Position numbers and translations under genes: made by a program | The notes under the pieces: generated by a model | The model's database searches: none | Told to the model about the DNA's origin: nothing | The model's input: the letters and a program-made list of their open reading frames with translations, nothing else | DNA from: Betaproteobacteria bacterium | GTDB lineage: Bacteria; Pseudomonadota; Gammaproteobacteria; Burkholderiales; Casimicrobiaceae | DNA length: 5,353 nt | Direction of reading: 5' to 3' | NCBI GenBank assembly: GCA_005888865.1 | Contig: VBCL01000447.1 | Span: forward strand, 1-5,353 | In this document: piece by piece, positions 1 through 5,272 of the stretch | Layout: every line of letters begins with the position of its first letter | Position numbering within the stretch: position 1 is the first letter of the stretch

Positions 1-366
1 CCCTACAATTTGGCGGTGATCTTGCTTGCACTTGGCCGACGTGATGAAGCCCTAAAGATAATACAGCAGACAACGCATGAACGAGCGCAAGGACTGGTCC
101 TTATCTACCACGCTCTCGGCCGCAAGGCGGACTCCGATGCCCAGCTCGCCACCCTCACTCGCGAACATGCGAGCGACGATGCCTTCAGCATTGCGGAGGC
201 ACATGCATACAGGGGCGAGATCGATGAGGCATTCCGGTGGCTCGATCGCGCCTACGCGCAGAAGGATCCGAGTCTTTTTCTCGTCAAGGGAGATCGGCTG
301 CTCAAGAATCTCGAACCTGATCCCCGCTACAAGGCGTTCCTGCACAAGATGAAGCTGCCGGAGTAG
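1..366 (+). CDS. TPR-repeat protein, C-terminal fragment (5' end outside window)
   Basis: The reading frame is open from base 1 and ends at TAG 364-366, so the 121 codons seen are the tail of a longer gene; the TTG at 10 is not a credible start. The text is helical and TPR-like: 'NLAVILLALGRRDEALKII' near the start, then 'AHAYRGEIDEAFRWLDRAY', both with the usual spacing of small and aromatic residues. The last 27 residues share a pattern with the end of the large protein at 2952-4730: VK, then L..L, then [DE]PR[YF]..A, ending in K[LF]P plus one residue. This suggests the same family, that is TolB/FlgO-like plus TPR proteins, often with a TIR, winged-helix or cyclase domain at the N-terminus. 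Which N-terminal domain this one carries cannot be seen. TPR arrays mediate protein-protein contacts; no enzymatic role is visible here. Confidence 0.85.
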   Translation, partial: PYNLAVILLALGRRDEALKIIQQTTHERAQGLVLIYHALGRKADSDAQLATLTREHASDDAFSIAEAHAYRGEIDEAFRWLDRAYAQKDPSLFLVKGDRLLKNLEPDPRYKAFLHKMKLPE

Positions 367-683
367 TGTCCCCACGAACTCGCGCCGGGTCACTCGACTA
401 CCGCAGGCCTCGTATAACCCGGCTGCCTTCGGATAGGAAATCCGACCGTGGGCGGGGCGCGATTGCTTGAAGGGGGGAGAAATGCGCTGCCGGACGATAG
501 CTTGATCAGGCAACGCGGACCGGACGTTTGCGGTTTGAATAATCTTGCAAAGCCGGAGTTGGAGTACCAGAAGGATGGCGTCTCGCGGCCCGCCGCCCGA
601 CCCTGATCGCGAAGCGACGGTGCCCCGCACGCTCGCGAGCAGCCACCGCAACGTGCGCGCGGGCGAGGGCTTTAGTATGAAGG

Positions 684-720
684 GCGCTCTCCCTGGCTGC
701 TCACGGCCACCAGGGGGCGC
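684..720. repeat. Imperfect inverted repeat / hairpin
   Basis: GCGC (684-687) and CCCTGG (691-696) pair with CCAGGG (710-715) and GCGC (717-720), giving a two-part stem with a small asymmetric internal loop and a 13-base apical loop. No T-run follows on either strand, so it is not a standard intrinsic terminator. It could be a REP-like element or an RNA fold, or simply chance in GC-rich DNA. Confidence 0.4.
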
Positions 721-746
721 ACGAATGCGCTGGCAAGACTGCCGTT

Positions 747-757
747 TTGCGGTCATT
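747..757 (+). repeat. Short intergenic motif, copy 1
   Basis: TTGCGGTCATT occurs here and again, on the opposite strand, at 2404-2414 in the next intergenic gap. The longer context here (GCGGTCATTCGCAGTTG, 749-765) also resembles GCGGTCGTTCGCGGTTG at 2435-2451 at 15 of 17 positions. Two intergenic copies suggest a small dispersed repeat, but two short copies are weak proof. Confidence 0.3.
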
Positions 758-849
758 CGCAGTTGGTTGCTTGAGCAAGACGTTCCGGCTATTAGCGTTC
801 GCGCAATTGGTGCGGTGTAGATTGGCCAATCTCCTGTTGCCCTGAAAAA

Positions 850-855
850 TATAAC
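850..855 (+). promoter_or_regulatory. Possible -10 element before the serine hydrolase
   Basis: TATAAC sits in an A/T-rich patch (about 845-864) that stands out from the GC-rich surroundings and lies 29 bases before the ATG at 884. I find no good -35 box 16-18 bases upstream; the nearest candidate, TTGGCC at 822-827 inside a palindrome, is too far away. The element is therefore only a candidate, perhaps activator-dependent. Confidence 0.25.
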
Positions 856-873
856 CCTAAAAAATGTCCACGT

Positions 874-877
874 GGAG
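874..877 (+). promoter_or_regulatory. Ribosome binding site that sets the start at 884
   Basis: GGAG lies six bases before the ATG at 884-886. An in-frame GTG at 872 overlaps this site and would add four polar residues (MEHD) before the signal peptide. The spacing and the signal-peptide shape both favour the ATG at 884. Confidence 0.65.
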
Positions 878-883
878 CACGAT

Positions 884-2368
884 ATGACGACCTTCCAAGC
901 GTTTCTACTTTCGGCGACGTTGCTTGTGACTTCACCCGTTGCCATGAGTCAGGACGACGCGCGCAAAGAACTCATTGCACGCGCTAGGTCCTTTGAATTG
1001 AACACCCCGTACGTGCCGCCTCCCGGCGATCCAATGGAACATTACGCATCGGGCTACGCGAAGATTATGTGCTCGTCGGTGTTCATCACGGGTCTTGATC
1101 CCGCATTCGCCGCCGAAAACGTGGGCTACTTCACTGCGCCTTACGAGGTACGCGTAAAACTTGGGGTGCCGAAGATCGACCGCGAGAAACGCACAGTGCA
1201 GGTCAGGATGCCGAACGGCACAGTACGTATTGCAAAACAAGTTGGCGGCCAGGGGTGCGTGACTCTGGCGATCGGCAAGACCGACGTTTTCTTCAAGCCG
1301 TCAATCGTGAAGAGCACTCTGCCGGACGCGAAAACGCAACAGTGGCCGATGGGCGACTTGCCGCCTCCAAGTGTTTTTCCGCCAGAAGTCAACCAGACAA
1401 TGATTCAACAGGCGATGGAGGCAGCCTTCGATCCTCGGGGCATGACGGCGGCGTTCCTGGTCACATACAAAGGACGAATCATCGCAGAACGCTACGGTAA
1501 GGACATTACGTCTACGACGCCGCTCGAGAGCTGGTCAATGGGTAAGAGCGTGACCGCTACGTTAATGGGCGTCCTCATCAAACAGGGCGCTTACGATCTA
1601 TGGCAGCCGGCGCCGATTCCCGAATGGCAATCCCCTGGCGATCCCCGTGCGAAGATCCGGATCGCTGATATCCTACATATGTCGAGTGGTCTGCGGATCC
1701 GCGCGCCACTGGATCCGGACTTTGACAAGAGCGGTCCGTACCCGGATCACTATTATCTATACACCGGCAGCATTGATTCGTTCAAGTACGCTGCAACGCG
1801 TCCTCTCCAGTGGCCGCCGAACACCGTGGGCCGCTATCGCAACACCGACCCGGTTCTCGCGAACTACCTCATTCGCCTCGCCGTCGAAAAACGCCAGGAG
1901 GACTATCACTCTTTTCCGCAGCGCGCACTGTTCGACAAGATTGGCATACGCACGATGGTTCTCGATACCGACCCGTATGGGAATTTCCTCACGCAAGGGT
2001 ATGAGCAAGGCTCGGCCCGCGACTGGGCGCGCCTCGGTAACCTTTACTTGCAAGATGGGGTTTGGAACGGCGAGCGCCTTCTGCCCGAAGGCTATGTGAA
2101 GTTCGTAAGCACGATCGCACCAGCGTGGGCGGCGGACAAACGTCCAATCTATGGCGGCTTTTTCTGGATCAATGGCGAGGGCACCTTTCCCGCACCGAGG
2201 GATTCCTTCTACATGGACGGTGCTGGCGGTCAATACGTGCTGATCATCCCAACACACCAACTTGCAATCGTACGGCTTGGGCACTACAAGGGGGTGGAGG
2301 TTGGCAAGGAAGCGCTGAGGAACGCAATTAAAATCATCCTCGAAGCCGTGCCCCGCGTGGGAAAGTAG
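884..2368 (+). CDS. Exported serine hydrolase, beta-lactamase class C / NylB-like fold
   Basis: The 494-residue protein is read from ATG 884; a GTG at 872 would give 498. Residues 1-22 form a signal peptide with a hydrophobic core and probable cleavage after AMS, so the protein should act in the periplasm or outside the cell. Residues of about 50-130 form an N-terminal region ('KIMCSSVFITG', two Cys) seen in front of the catalytic domain in some large members of this group. The catalytic domain spans about 175-490. It has the nucleophile motif SMGK (Ser218, Lys221), then 'ILHMSSGL', then YRN (Tyr318, Asn320) as the Y-x-N motif, and 'DGAGGQ' (about 445-450) where true beta-lactamases have KTG. 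Family knowledge says such proteins are acyl-enzyme hydrolases: esterases, peptidases, amide-oligomer hydrolases or beta-lactamases. The missing KTG argues against assuming antibiotic resistance; the substrate is unknown. No frameshift or missing catalytic residue is seen. It appears to be transcribed alone. Confidence 0.9.
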   Translation: MTTFQAFLLSATLLVTSPVAMSQDDARKELIARARSFELNTPYVPPPGDPMEHYASGYAKIMCSSVFITGLDPAFAAENVGYFTAPYEVRVKLGVPKIDREKRTVQVRMPNGTVRIAKQVGGQGCVTLAIGKTDVFFKPSIVKSTLPDAKTQQWPMGDLPPPSVFPPEVNQTMIQQAMEAAFDPRGMTAAFLVTYKGRIIAERYGKDITSTTPLESWSMGKSVTATLMGVLIKQGAYDLWQPAPIPEWQSPGDPRAKIRIADILHMSSGLRIRAPLDPDFDKSGPYPDHYYLYTGSIDSFKYAATRPLQWPPNTVGRYRNTDPVLANYLIRLAVEKRQEDYHSFPQRALFDKIGIRTMVLDTDPYGNFLTQGYEQGSARDWARLGNLYLQDGVWNGERLLPEGYVKFVSTIAPAWAADKRPIYGGFFWINGEGTFPAPRDSFYMDGAGGQYVLIIPTHQLAIVRLGHYKGVEVGKEALRNAIKIILEAVPRVGK

Positions 2369-2393
2369 CGCTTTGGTTTCAATGACGGCTTTT

Positions 2394-2573
2394 CTACTCG
2401 CTCAATGACCGCAAGGCGTCGAAAGCACCGATTGGCGGTCGTTCGCGGTTGAGGTGATGACGGACTTCACGTTCGCAATCCAAGGCGGCAGATCGGCGAC
2501 GGCTAAAAAAACAGAGACCCGCAGCCATGACGGCTGCGAATAGGGCAAGGGGTGCGCCAATGACGAATTTCAT
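2394..2573 (-). CDS. Doubtful 59-residue ORF with hydrophobic N-terminus
   Basis: Reading the minus strand from ATG 2573-2571 gives 59 codons ending at TAG 2396-2394. Residues 1-23 would be one hydrophobic helix rich in Ala, Leu and Phe after an initial MK. They are followed by an SRRR basic cluster and a polar Arg-rich tail, the layout of a small membrane protein with a cytoplasmic C-terminus. A G-rich run (GCGGGG) lies five bases before the ATG. Against it: the frame continues upstream through the TIR region without a break, it overlaps the inverted repeats of this gap, and the tail reads like translated non-coding DNA. I do not recognise a family. Confidence 0.2.
   Translation of the reverse strand: MKFVIGAPLALFAAVMAAGLCFFSRRRSAALDCEREVRHHLNRERPPIGAFDALRSLSE
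2404..2444. repeat. Intergenic motif, copy 2, in inverted arrangement
   Basis: AATGACCGC (2404-2412) faces GCGGTCGTT (2436-2444). GACCGC/GCGGTC pair perfectly, and the outer bases add two A-T pairs and one wobble pair, around a loop of 23 bases. The left arm continues to AATGACCGCAA (2404-2414), the exact reverse complement of 747-757. It follows the hydrolase stop by about 35 bases, as a REP-like element might, but no T-run follows. Confidence 0.35.
2520..2538. repeat. 7-bp stem-loop; weak minus-strand terminator candidate
   Basis: CGCAGCC and GGCTGCG form a 7-bp stem around the five-base loop ATGAC. On the minus strand a run of seven T (complement of A 2505-2511) follows about eight bases after the stem. 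The gap is too long for a good intrinsic terminator, and no convincing minus-strand gene precedes it. Confidence 0.25.
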
Positions 2574-2680
2574 GCTGCCCCGCAGTTCTGTCTTGAGCGA
2601 CGAGACTGTCTCACCTCCGATTTGATCACGACCGTAACGAAGGCGCATGCTTGGCCTTAACCGTCCGGGCCTGCGGAAAG

Positions 2681-2951
2681 ATGTCTCCAGAAGAAAAGCG
2701 CGGAGCCGTATTCCTGAGCTACGCCTCGGAAGACGCCGCCGCCTCTGAGCGGATCTCAGCGAGCCGCCGCCGGAATCGAGGTCTGGCTCGACCAGAGCGA
2801 GCTTCGGGGAGGTGAGGCCTGGGACCGGAAAATCCGCAAGGAAATTCACGACTGCGCGCTCTTCATCGCGATCATCTCCGCGAACGCGCACGCACGCGTC
2901 GAGGGGTACTTCCGGCTCGAATGGAAGCTCGCCGTAGACCGTTCGCATCTG
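2681..2951 (+). pseudogene. TIR domain, 5' part of the TIR-TPR gene, broken by a frameshift
   Basis: ATG 2681 starts MSPEEKRGAVFLSYASED, the first beta strand and box 1 of a TIR domain. This frame runs on into Arg-rich nonsense and stops at TGA 2813-2815. From 2772 the domain continues in the frame of the large gene: GIEVWLDQSELRGG, then the 'CALFIAIISANA' strand, then 'EGYFRLEW'. The Glu of the last motif (codon 2919-2921) sits where TIR NAD-cleaving enzymes have their catalytic Glu. The break lies between about 2745 and 2772. The frame moves by one base, as from a one-base insertion or a loss of two or five bases. My recollection of related TIR proteins is about seven residues between ERI and GIEV, which would fit a five-base loss best. 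The domain ends inside the next entry. A sequencing error is an equally good explanation. The site before ATG 2681 (GGAAAG, directly adjacent) is poor; TTG 2651, seven bases after GAAGG, is an alternative start. Confidence 0.8.
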
Positions 2952-4730
2952 ATGGCACCTGACCGGACGTTCCTGGTGCCGGTGGTGATCGACGACACCC
3001 CGCAGACCGACGAGCGAATTCCCGATCGCTTTCGGGAGCTGCAGTGGACGCGTTGCCCTGGCGGACAGGCCTCGCCTGCGTTCATCGAGCGCGCGCAGCG
3101 ACTCCTGTCACCCGCGCAAACCAATGCGCCGACAACGGCCAGACCAGCCACAGACCCGGCATCCACTGCCACCCCGACGTCCCGGGAGCCGGTGCGTGCC
3201 TCATGGCGGGACAATACCGCAGTGCTGGCGATCGTCGTCGTGTTGGTCGCAGGTGGCCTGGCTTACTTCGCCATCGACAAGTTCTGGGCCTCGAAGCAGC
3301 AGCCGTCGCCGCCGACGCCACCGGCCGCTCCGGCCAGCACGGCCGCGACTGCCTTCGCCCCGCCGCCGCATTCCATCGCCGTGCTCCCGTTCGTGAACAT
3401 GAGCGGCGACAAGGAGCAGGAGTATTTTTCGGATGGACTGACGGAGGAAATACTCAACTCCCTCGCTCGCGTTAACGAGCTTCAGGTCTCGGCCCGCACG
3501 TCGGCCTTCTCCTTCAAGGGCAAGGACGTCAAGATCGGCACCATCGCGCGCGAACTCAACGTCGGCGCAATTCTCGAGGGGAGCGTGCGGCGCTCGGGAC
3601 ACACGGTTCGTGTCACCGCGCAACTCAATAACGCGGTCACAGGCTTCCACCTCTGGTCGCAGACCTATGACCGGGATCTCAGCGATGTGCTGGCGCTGCA
3701 GACGGAAATCGCCAATGCGGTGGCCAGCGCCCTCAAGGTCACTCTCCTTGGCGGTGTCGCGGCGAAAATCGAGGCTGGCGGGACTCGGAATCCAGCGGCA
3801 TTCGATGCGTACCTGCGCACCGCGAAGGCCTACCGAGAAGCTCAAACCGGAGAGGATGTGCAAGCTGCCATTGCGGGTTACACCGAGGCCATTCGCCTCG
3901 ATCCCGAATACGCTCTCGCTTACGCCGATCGGTCGCTCGCGCTCAACAGCTTCGGAACAAACTTCACCACTGGCTCCGGTGCTCGGCGCAACTACTTCAA
4001 CAAGGCCGAGGTAGATGCCGGGAAAGCGATCGCCCTTGCGCCAGATCTCGCCCAAGGCCATCTGGCGCTGGCTGTGTTGTTCGAATCGTCGCTCGATTTC
4101 CTGCGCGCAAGTCAGGAATACGACCGCGCGCTCGCACTCGAACCCGGCAACGCACGACTATTGCAGAACTACGCCTGGTTTGCCGTTCTCATGGGGCAAA
4201 CCGAAGCCGGCCTCGCTGCGGCGCACCGCGCGGTGGCGTTGGACCCCTTGAACTCTGGCAATCATTATTCGCTTGGTGCCGCTCTAGTGCTCGCGCGCCG
4301 TCCTCGCGAATCGATAGCGGTCTTCACGGATGCCAGGGCCCTGAATCCGAACGACTCCGGGCTTGGATTTGCTTACTACTGGATCGGTGACTTCCAGAGC
4401 GCCCGGGCCGCCTTTGAAAGTATCCAAGCCGGGAACCACTTCAACAGACTCCTTGGCTTGGCGCTGACATACGACAAGCTGGGGCGGCATACGGATGCAG
4501 AAACCATGCTCGCTCAGATGCGGGCGTCGATGGGCGCCGGCTATGCTGTCTTCTACGCGATGATCTATGCCCAGTGGGGCGATACTGCCCGCGCCCTCGA
4601 CTCGCTTGAAACGGCAATGCGCCAGGACGAACCTTACCTGGAATACGTGAAAGTGAACGGGTTGTTTGACCCGCTGCGCAAAGAGCCCCGTTTCCAGGCG
4701 GTCGAGCGGGCGCTGAAGTTTCCGAACTGA
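2952..4730 (+). CDS. TIR-TPR signalling protein: TIR end, one TM helix, TolB/FlgO-like domain, TPR array
   Basis: This is the intact long frame (592 residues from ATG 2952) of the gene whose TIR start is the previous entry; joined, the product would be about 680 residues. ATG 2952 has no ribosome site and falls inside the TIR domain, so it is not a natural start. Residues 1-52 finish the TIR domain ('FLVPVVIDDTP', 'RFRELQWTR'). Residues 53-88 are a Pro/Thr/Ala-rich linker, and 89-108 a transmembrane helix (VLAIVVVLVAGGLAYFAI). After a second Pro/Ala-rich linker, 139-265 is the TolB/FlgO-like domain ('SIAVLPFVNMSGD', 'YFSDGLTEEILNSLARV', 'ILEGSVRRSG', 'LWSQTYDRDL') often attached to cyclase, winged-helix or kinase modules. 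TPR-type helices fill 285-590 ('AIRLDPEYALAYADRS', 'ALALEPGNARLLQNYA', 'AVALDPLNSGNHYSLG'). The likely topology is TIR in the cytoplasm with TolB-like and TPR parts in the periplasm. TIR domains elsewhere cleave NAD+ or make signals in immunity; a role here is inference. Confidence 0.88.
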   Translation: MAPDRTFLVPVVIDDTPQTDERIPDRFRELQWTRCPGGQASPAFIERAQRLLSPAQTNAPTTARPATDPASTATPTSREPVRASWRDNTAVLAIVVVLVAGGLAYFAIDKFWASKQQPSPPTPPAAPASTAATAFAPPPHSIAVLPFVNMSGDKEQEYFSDGLTEEILNSLARVNELQVSARTSAFSFKGKDVKIGTIARELNVGAILEGSVRRSGHTVRVTAQLNNAVTGFHLWSQTYDRDLSDVLALQTEIANAVASALKVTLLGGVAAKIEAGGTRNPAAFDAYLRTAKAYREAQTGEDVQAAIAGYTEAIRLDPEYALAYADRSLALNSFGTNFTTGSGARRNYFNKAEVDAGKAIALAPDLAQGHLALAVLFESSLDFLRASQEYDRALALEPGNARLLQNYAWFAVLMGQTEAGLAAAHRAVALDPLNSGNHYSLGAALVLARRPRESIAVFTDARALNPNDSGLGFAYYWIGDFQSARAAFESIQAGNHFNRLLGLALTYDKLGRHTDAETMLAQMRASMGAGYAVFYAMIYAQWGDTARALDSLETAMRQDEPYLEYVKVNGLFDPLRKEPRFQAVERALKFPN

Positions 4731-4807
4731 CGTTACGAGCCGAAGTCCGCAAACCGCGGTCATACGTGCGCAGGGCGATGCGTTGCGCGCTAAGGCTCGC
4801 GCCACTG

Positions 4808-4815
4808 AGAGGAGA
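4808..4815 (+). promoter_or_regulatory. Strong ribosome binding site of the DUF885-type remnant
   Basis: AGAGGAGA lies eight bases before ATG 4824, a near-ideal site. It fixes the start of the broken gene and shows that the 5' end is authentic, although the longest open frame in this area (from 4766) is another one. Confidence 0.7.
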
Positions 4816-4823
4816 TTCCACCG

Positions 4824-5209
4824 ATGCGCTCCTGCTTTGCATTCGTCACGATCGTTCTGCTCTGCTCCGCACGGGCAGCTGCGGCTCCCGCAGACTTTCG
4901 CGCAGTTGCACACGAAACTCCTATGAATGGAATGACGTGAAGTACTTCATGGACGCAGGTGGACTTGACCGCGAAGCCGCCGAGGGTGAGGCGGCTGGTG
5001 CAGCGTCCAGTCCGTCGCAGAAGATCTCTTACATCACGGGCAAGTGGCAGATCATGGGGCTGCTCGGCCGCTATCGCGACAGCCAGGGCGAGAACTTCCG
5101 CCTGGGCGCGTTTCACGATCAGTTGATCAGTTAGGGAACGCTGCCGCTCTCAGTGATCGAGTGGCTGATGTTCGATGACGAGAGTTCTGTGCGCGAGGCG
5201 TTGAAGTGA
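4824..5209 (+). pseudogene. Exported DUF885-type protein, remnant with internal deletion and nonsense codon
   Basis: From ATG 4824 the frame gives a signal peptide (hydrophobic core FVTIVLLC, cleavage about ARAAA) and 'PADFRAVAHE', then ends at TGA 4938-4940 after 38 codons. From about 4937 a different frame reads 'VKYFMDAGGLDREAAEGE', 'QKISYITGKWQIMGLLGRY' and 'FRLGAFHDQLIS', which matches the C-terminal region of DUF885 proteins as I know them. That family has a final FHD..L...G.LPL motif and usually runs to about 550-620 residues. The motif is split by TAG 5132-5134, after which 'GTLPLSVIEWLMFDD' continues in the same frame to TGA 5207-5209. So about 400-500 central codons are gone, including the HExxH-type zinc site expected in this family. 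The TAG may come from a Tyr or other codon by one change. DUF885 proteins are presumed exported metallopeptidases or hydrolases. The product is not expected to work. The family call is from memory, not a search. Confidence 0.7.
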
Positions 5210-5226
5210 GCGGGACAGTACTTTCG

Positions 5227-5261
5227 CCGATGCCGTGCTGACACTCTCCGCAGCACTTCGG
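5227..5261. repeat. Stem-loop after the DUF885-type remnant
   Basis: CCGA (5227-5230) and GTGCTG (5235-5240) pair with CAGCAC (5251-5256) and TCGG (5258-5261): ten base pairs with an asymmetric internal loop and a ten-base apical loop. It follows the remnant's last stop by 18 bases, as a terminator would, but no T-run follows. Confidence 0.35.
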
Positions 5262-5272
5262 TTCGAGGAGGG

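Larger units (their letters stand above)
367..871. other. Intergenic region without a convincing gene
   Basis: About 500 bases separate the TPR gene from the serine hydrolase. Open frames on both strands cross it, but none has codon use or a protein text I can recognise. A purine-rich, ribosome-site-like run (AGGGGGGAGAA, about 471-481) precedes an ATG at 482 whose frame closes after seven codons, so it may be a relic of a lost gene. Other items are an imperfect hairpin at 684-720, an 11-base motif at 747-757 that recurs inverted at 2404-2414, a short palindrome TTGCTTGAGCAA near 766-777, and the perfect palindrome ATTGGCCAAT at 821-830. I see no stem followed by a T-run that would terminate the upstream gene. 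Confidence 0.6.
2369..2680. other. Intergenic region with small inverted repeats
   Basis: The 312 bases between the serine hydrolase stop and the TIR-domain start hold a motif in inverted arrangement (2404-2412 against 2436-2444), a 7-bp stem (2520-2538), a short GAGAC/GTCTC inverted repeat (2602-2612), and a minus-strand mini-ORF described separately. No clear terminator for the hydrolase and no good sigma-70 promoter for the TIR gene could be read. TTGATC near 2622-2627 is a possible -35 box, but the -10 opposite it is poor. Confidence 0.55.

Noticed and set aside
448..606. Plus-strand frame of 52 codons from GTG 448
   Set aside because: It looks slightly more protein-like near its end, but it has no ribosome site and no family I can name.
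545..820. Plus-strand frame of 91 codons in the first gap
   Set aside because: No well-placed ribosome site, Arg/Pro/Ser-rich text with no motif, and it contains the hairpin at 684-720 and the repeated motif, which fits non-coding DNA better.
872..883. GTG 872 as the start of the serine hydrolase
   Set aside because: It would overlap its neighbour's ribosome site GGAG and put acidic residues before the signal peptide; ATG 884 has better spacing.
864..887. Seven-codon leader peptide (MSTWSTI) whose TGA overlaps the ATG at 884
   Set aside because: The ATGA overlap is neat, but there is no ribosome site before ATG 864 and the peptide has no attenuation-like codon run.
52..945. Minus-strand open frame of 297 codons
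   Set aside because: It lies across the TPR gene tail and the gap, has no recognisable domain, and its text is Arg/Ser-rich as expected from the reverse strand of GC-rich DNA.
2745..2775. Programmed ribosomal frameshift in the TIR gene
   Set aside because: There is no slippery heptamer or known +1 site; the GCC-rich stretch alone does not support it, and an indel or read error is simpler.
2952..2954. ATG 2952 as a true start
   Set aside because: No ribosome site precedes it, and typical TIR sequence continues in frame for 60 codons upstream.
3201..4061. Minus-strand frame of 286 codons
   Set aside because: It is a shadow of the TolB-like/TPR coding region, which has clear motifs on the plus strand.
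4766..5134. Intact 122-codon gene starting at 4766
   Set aside because: Its first half is Arg/Ser/Cys-rich out-of-frame text over the real signal peptide of the frame at 4824; only the part after about 4937 is real, as a remnant.
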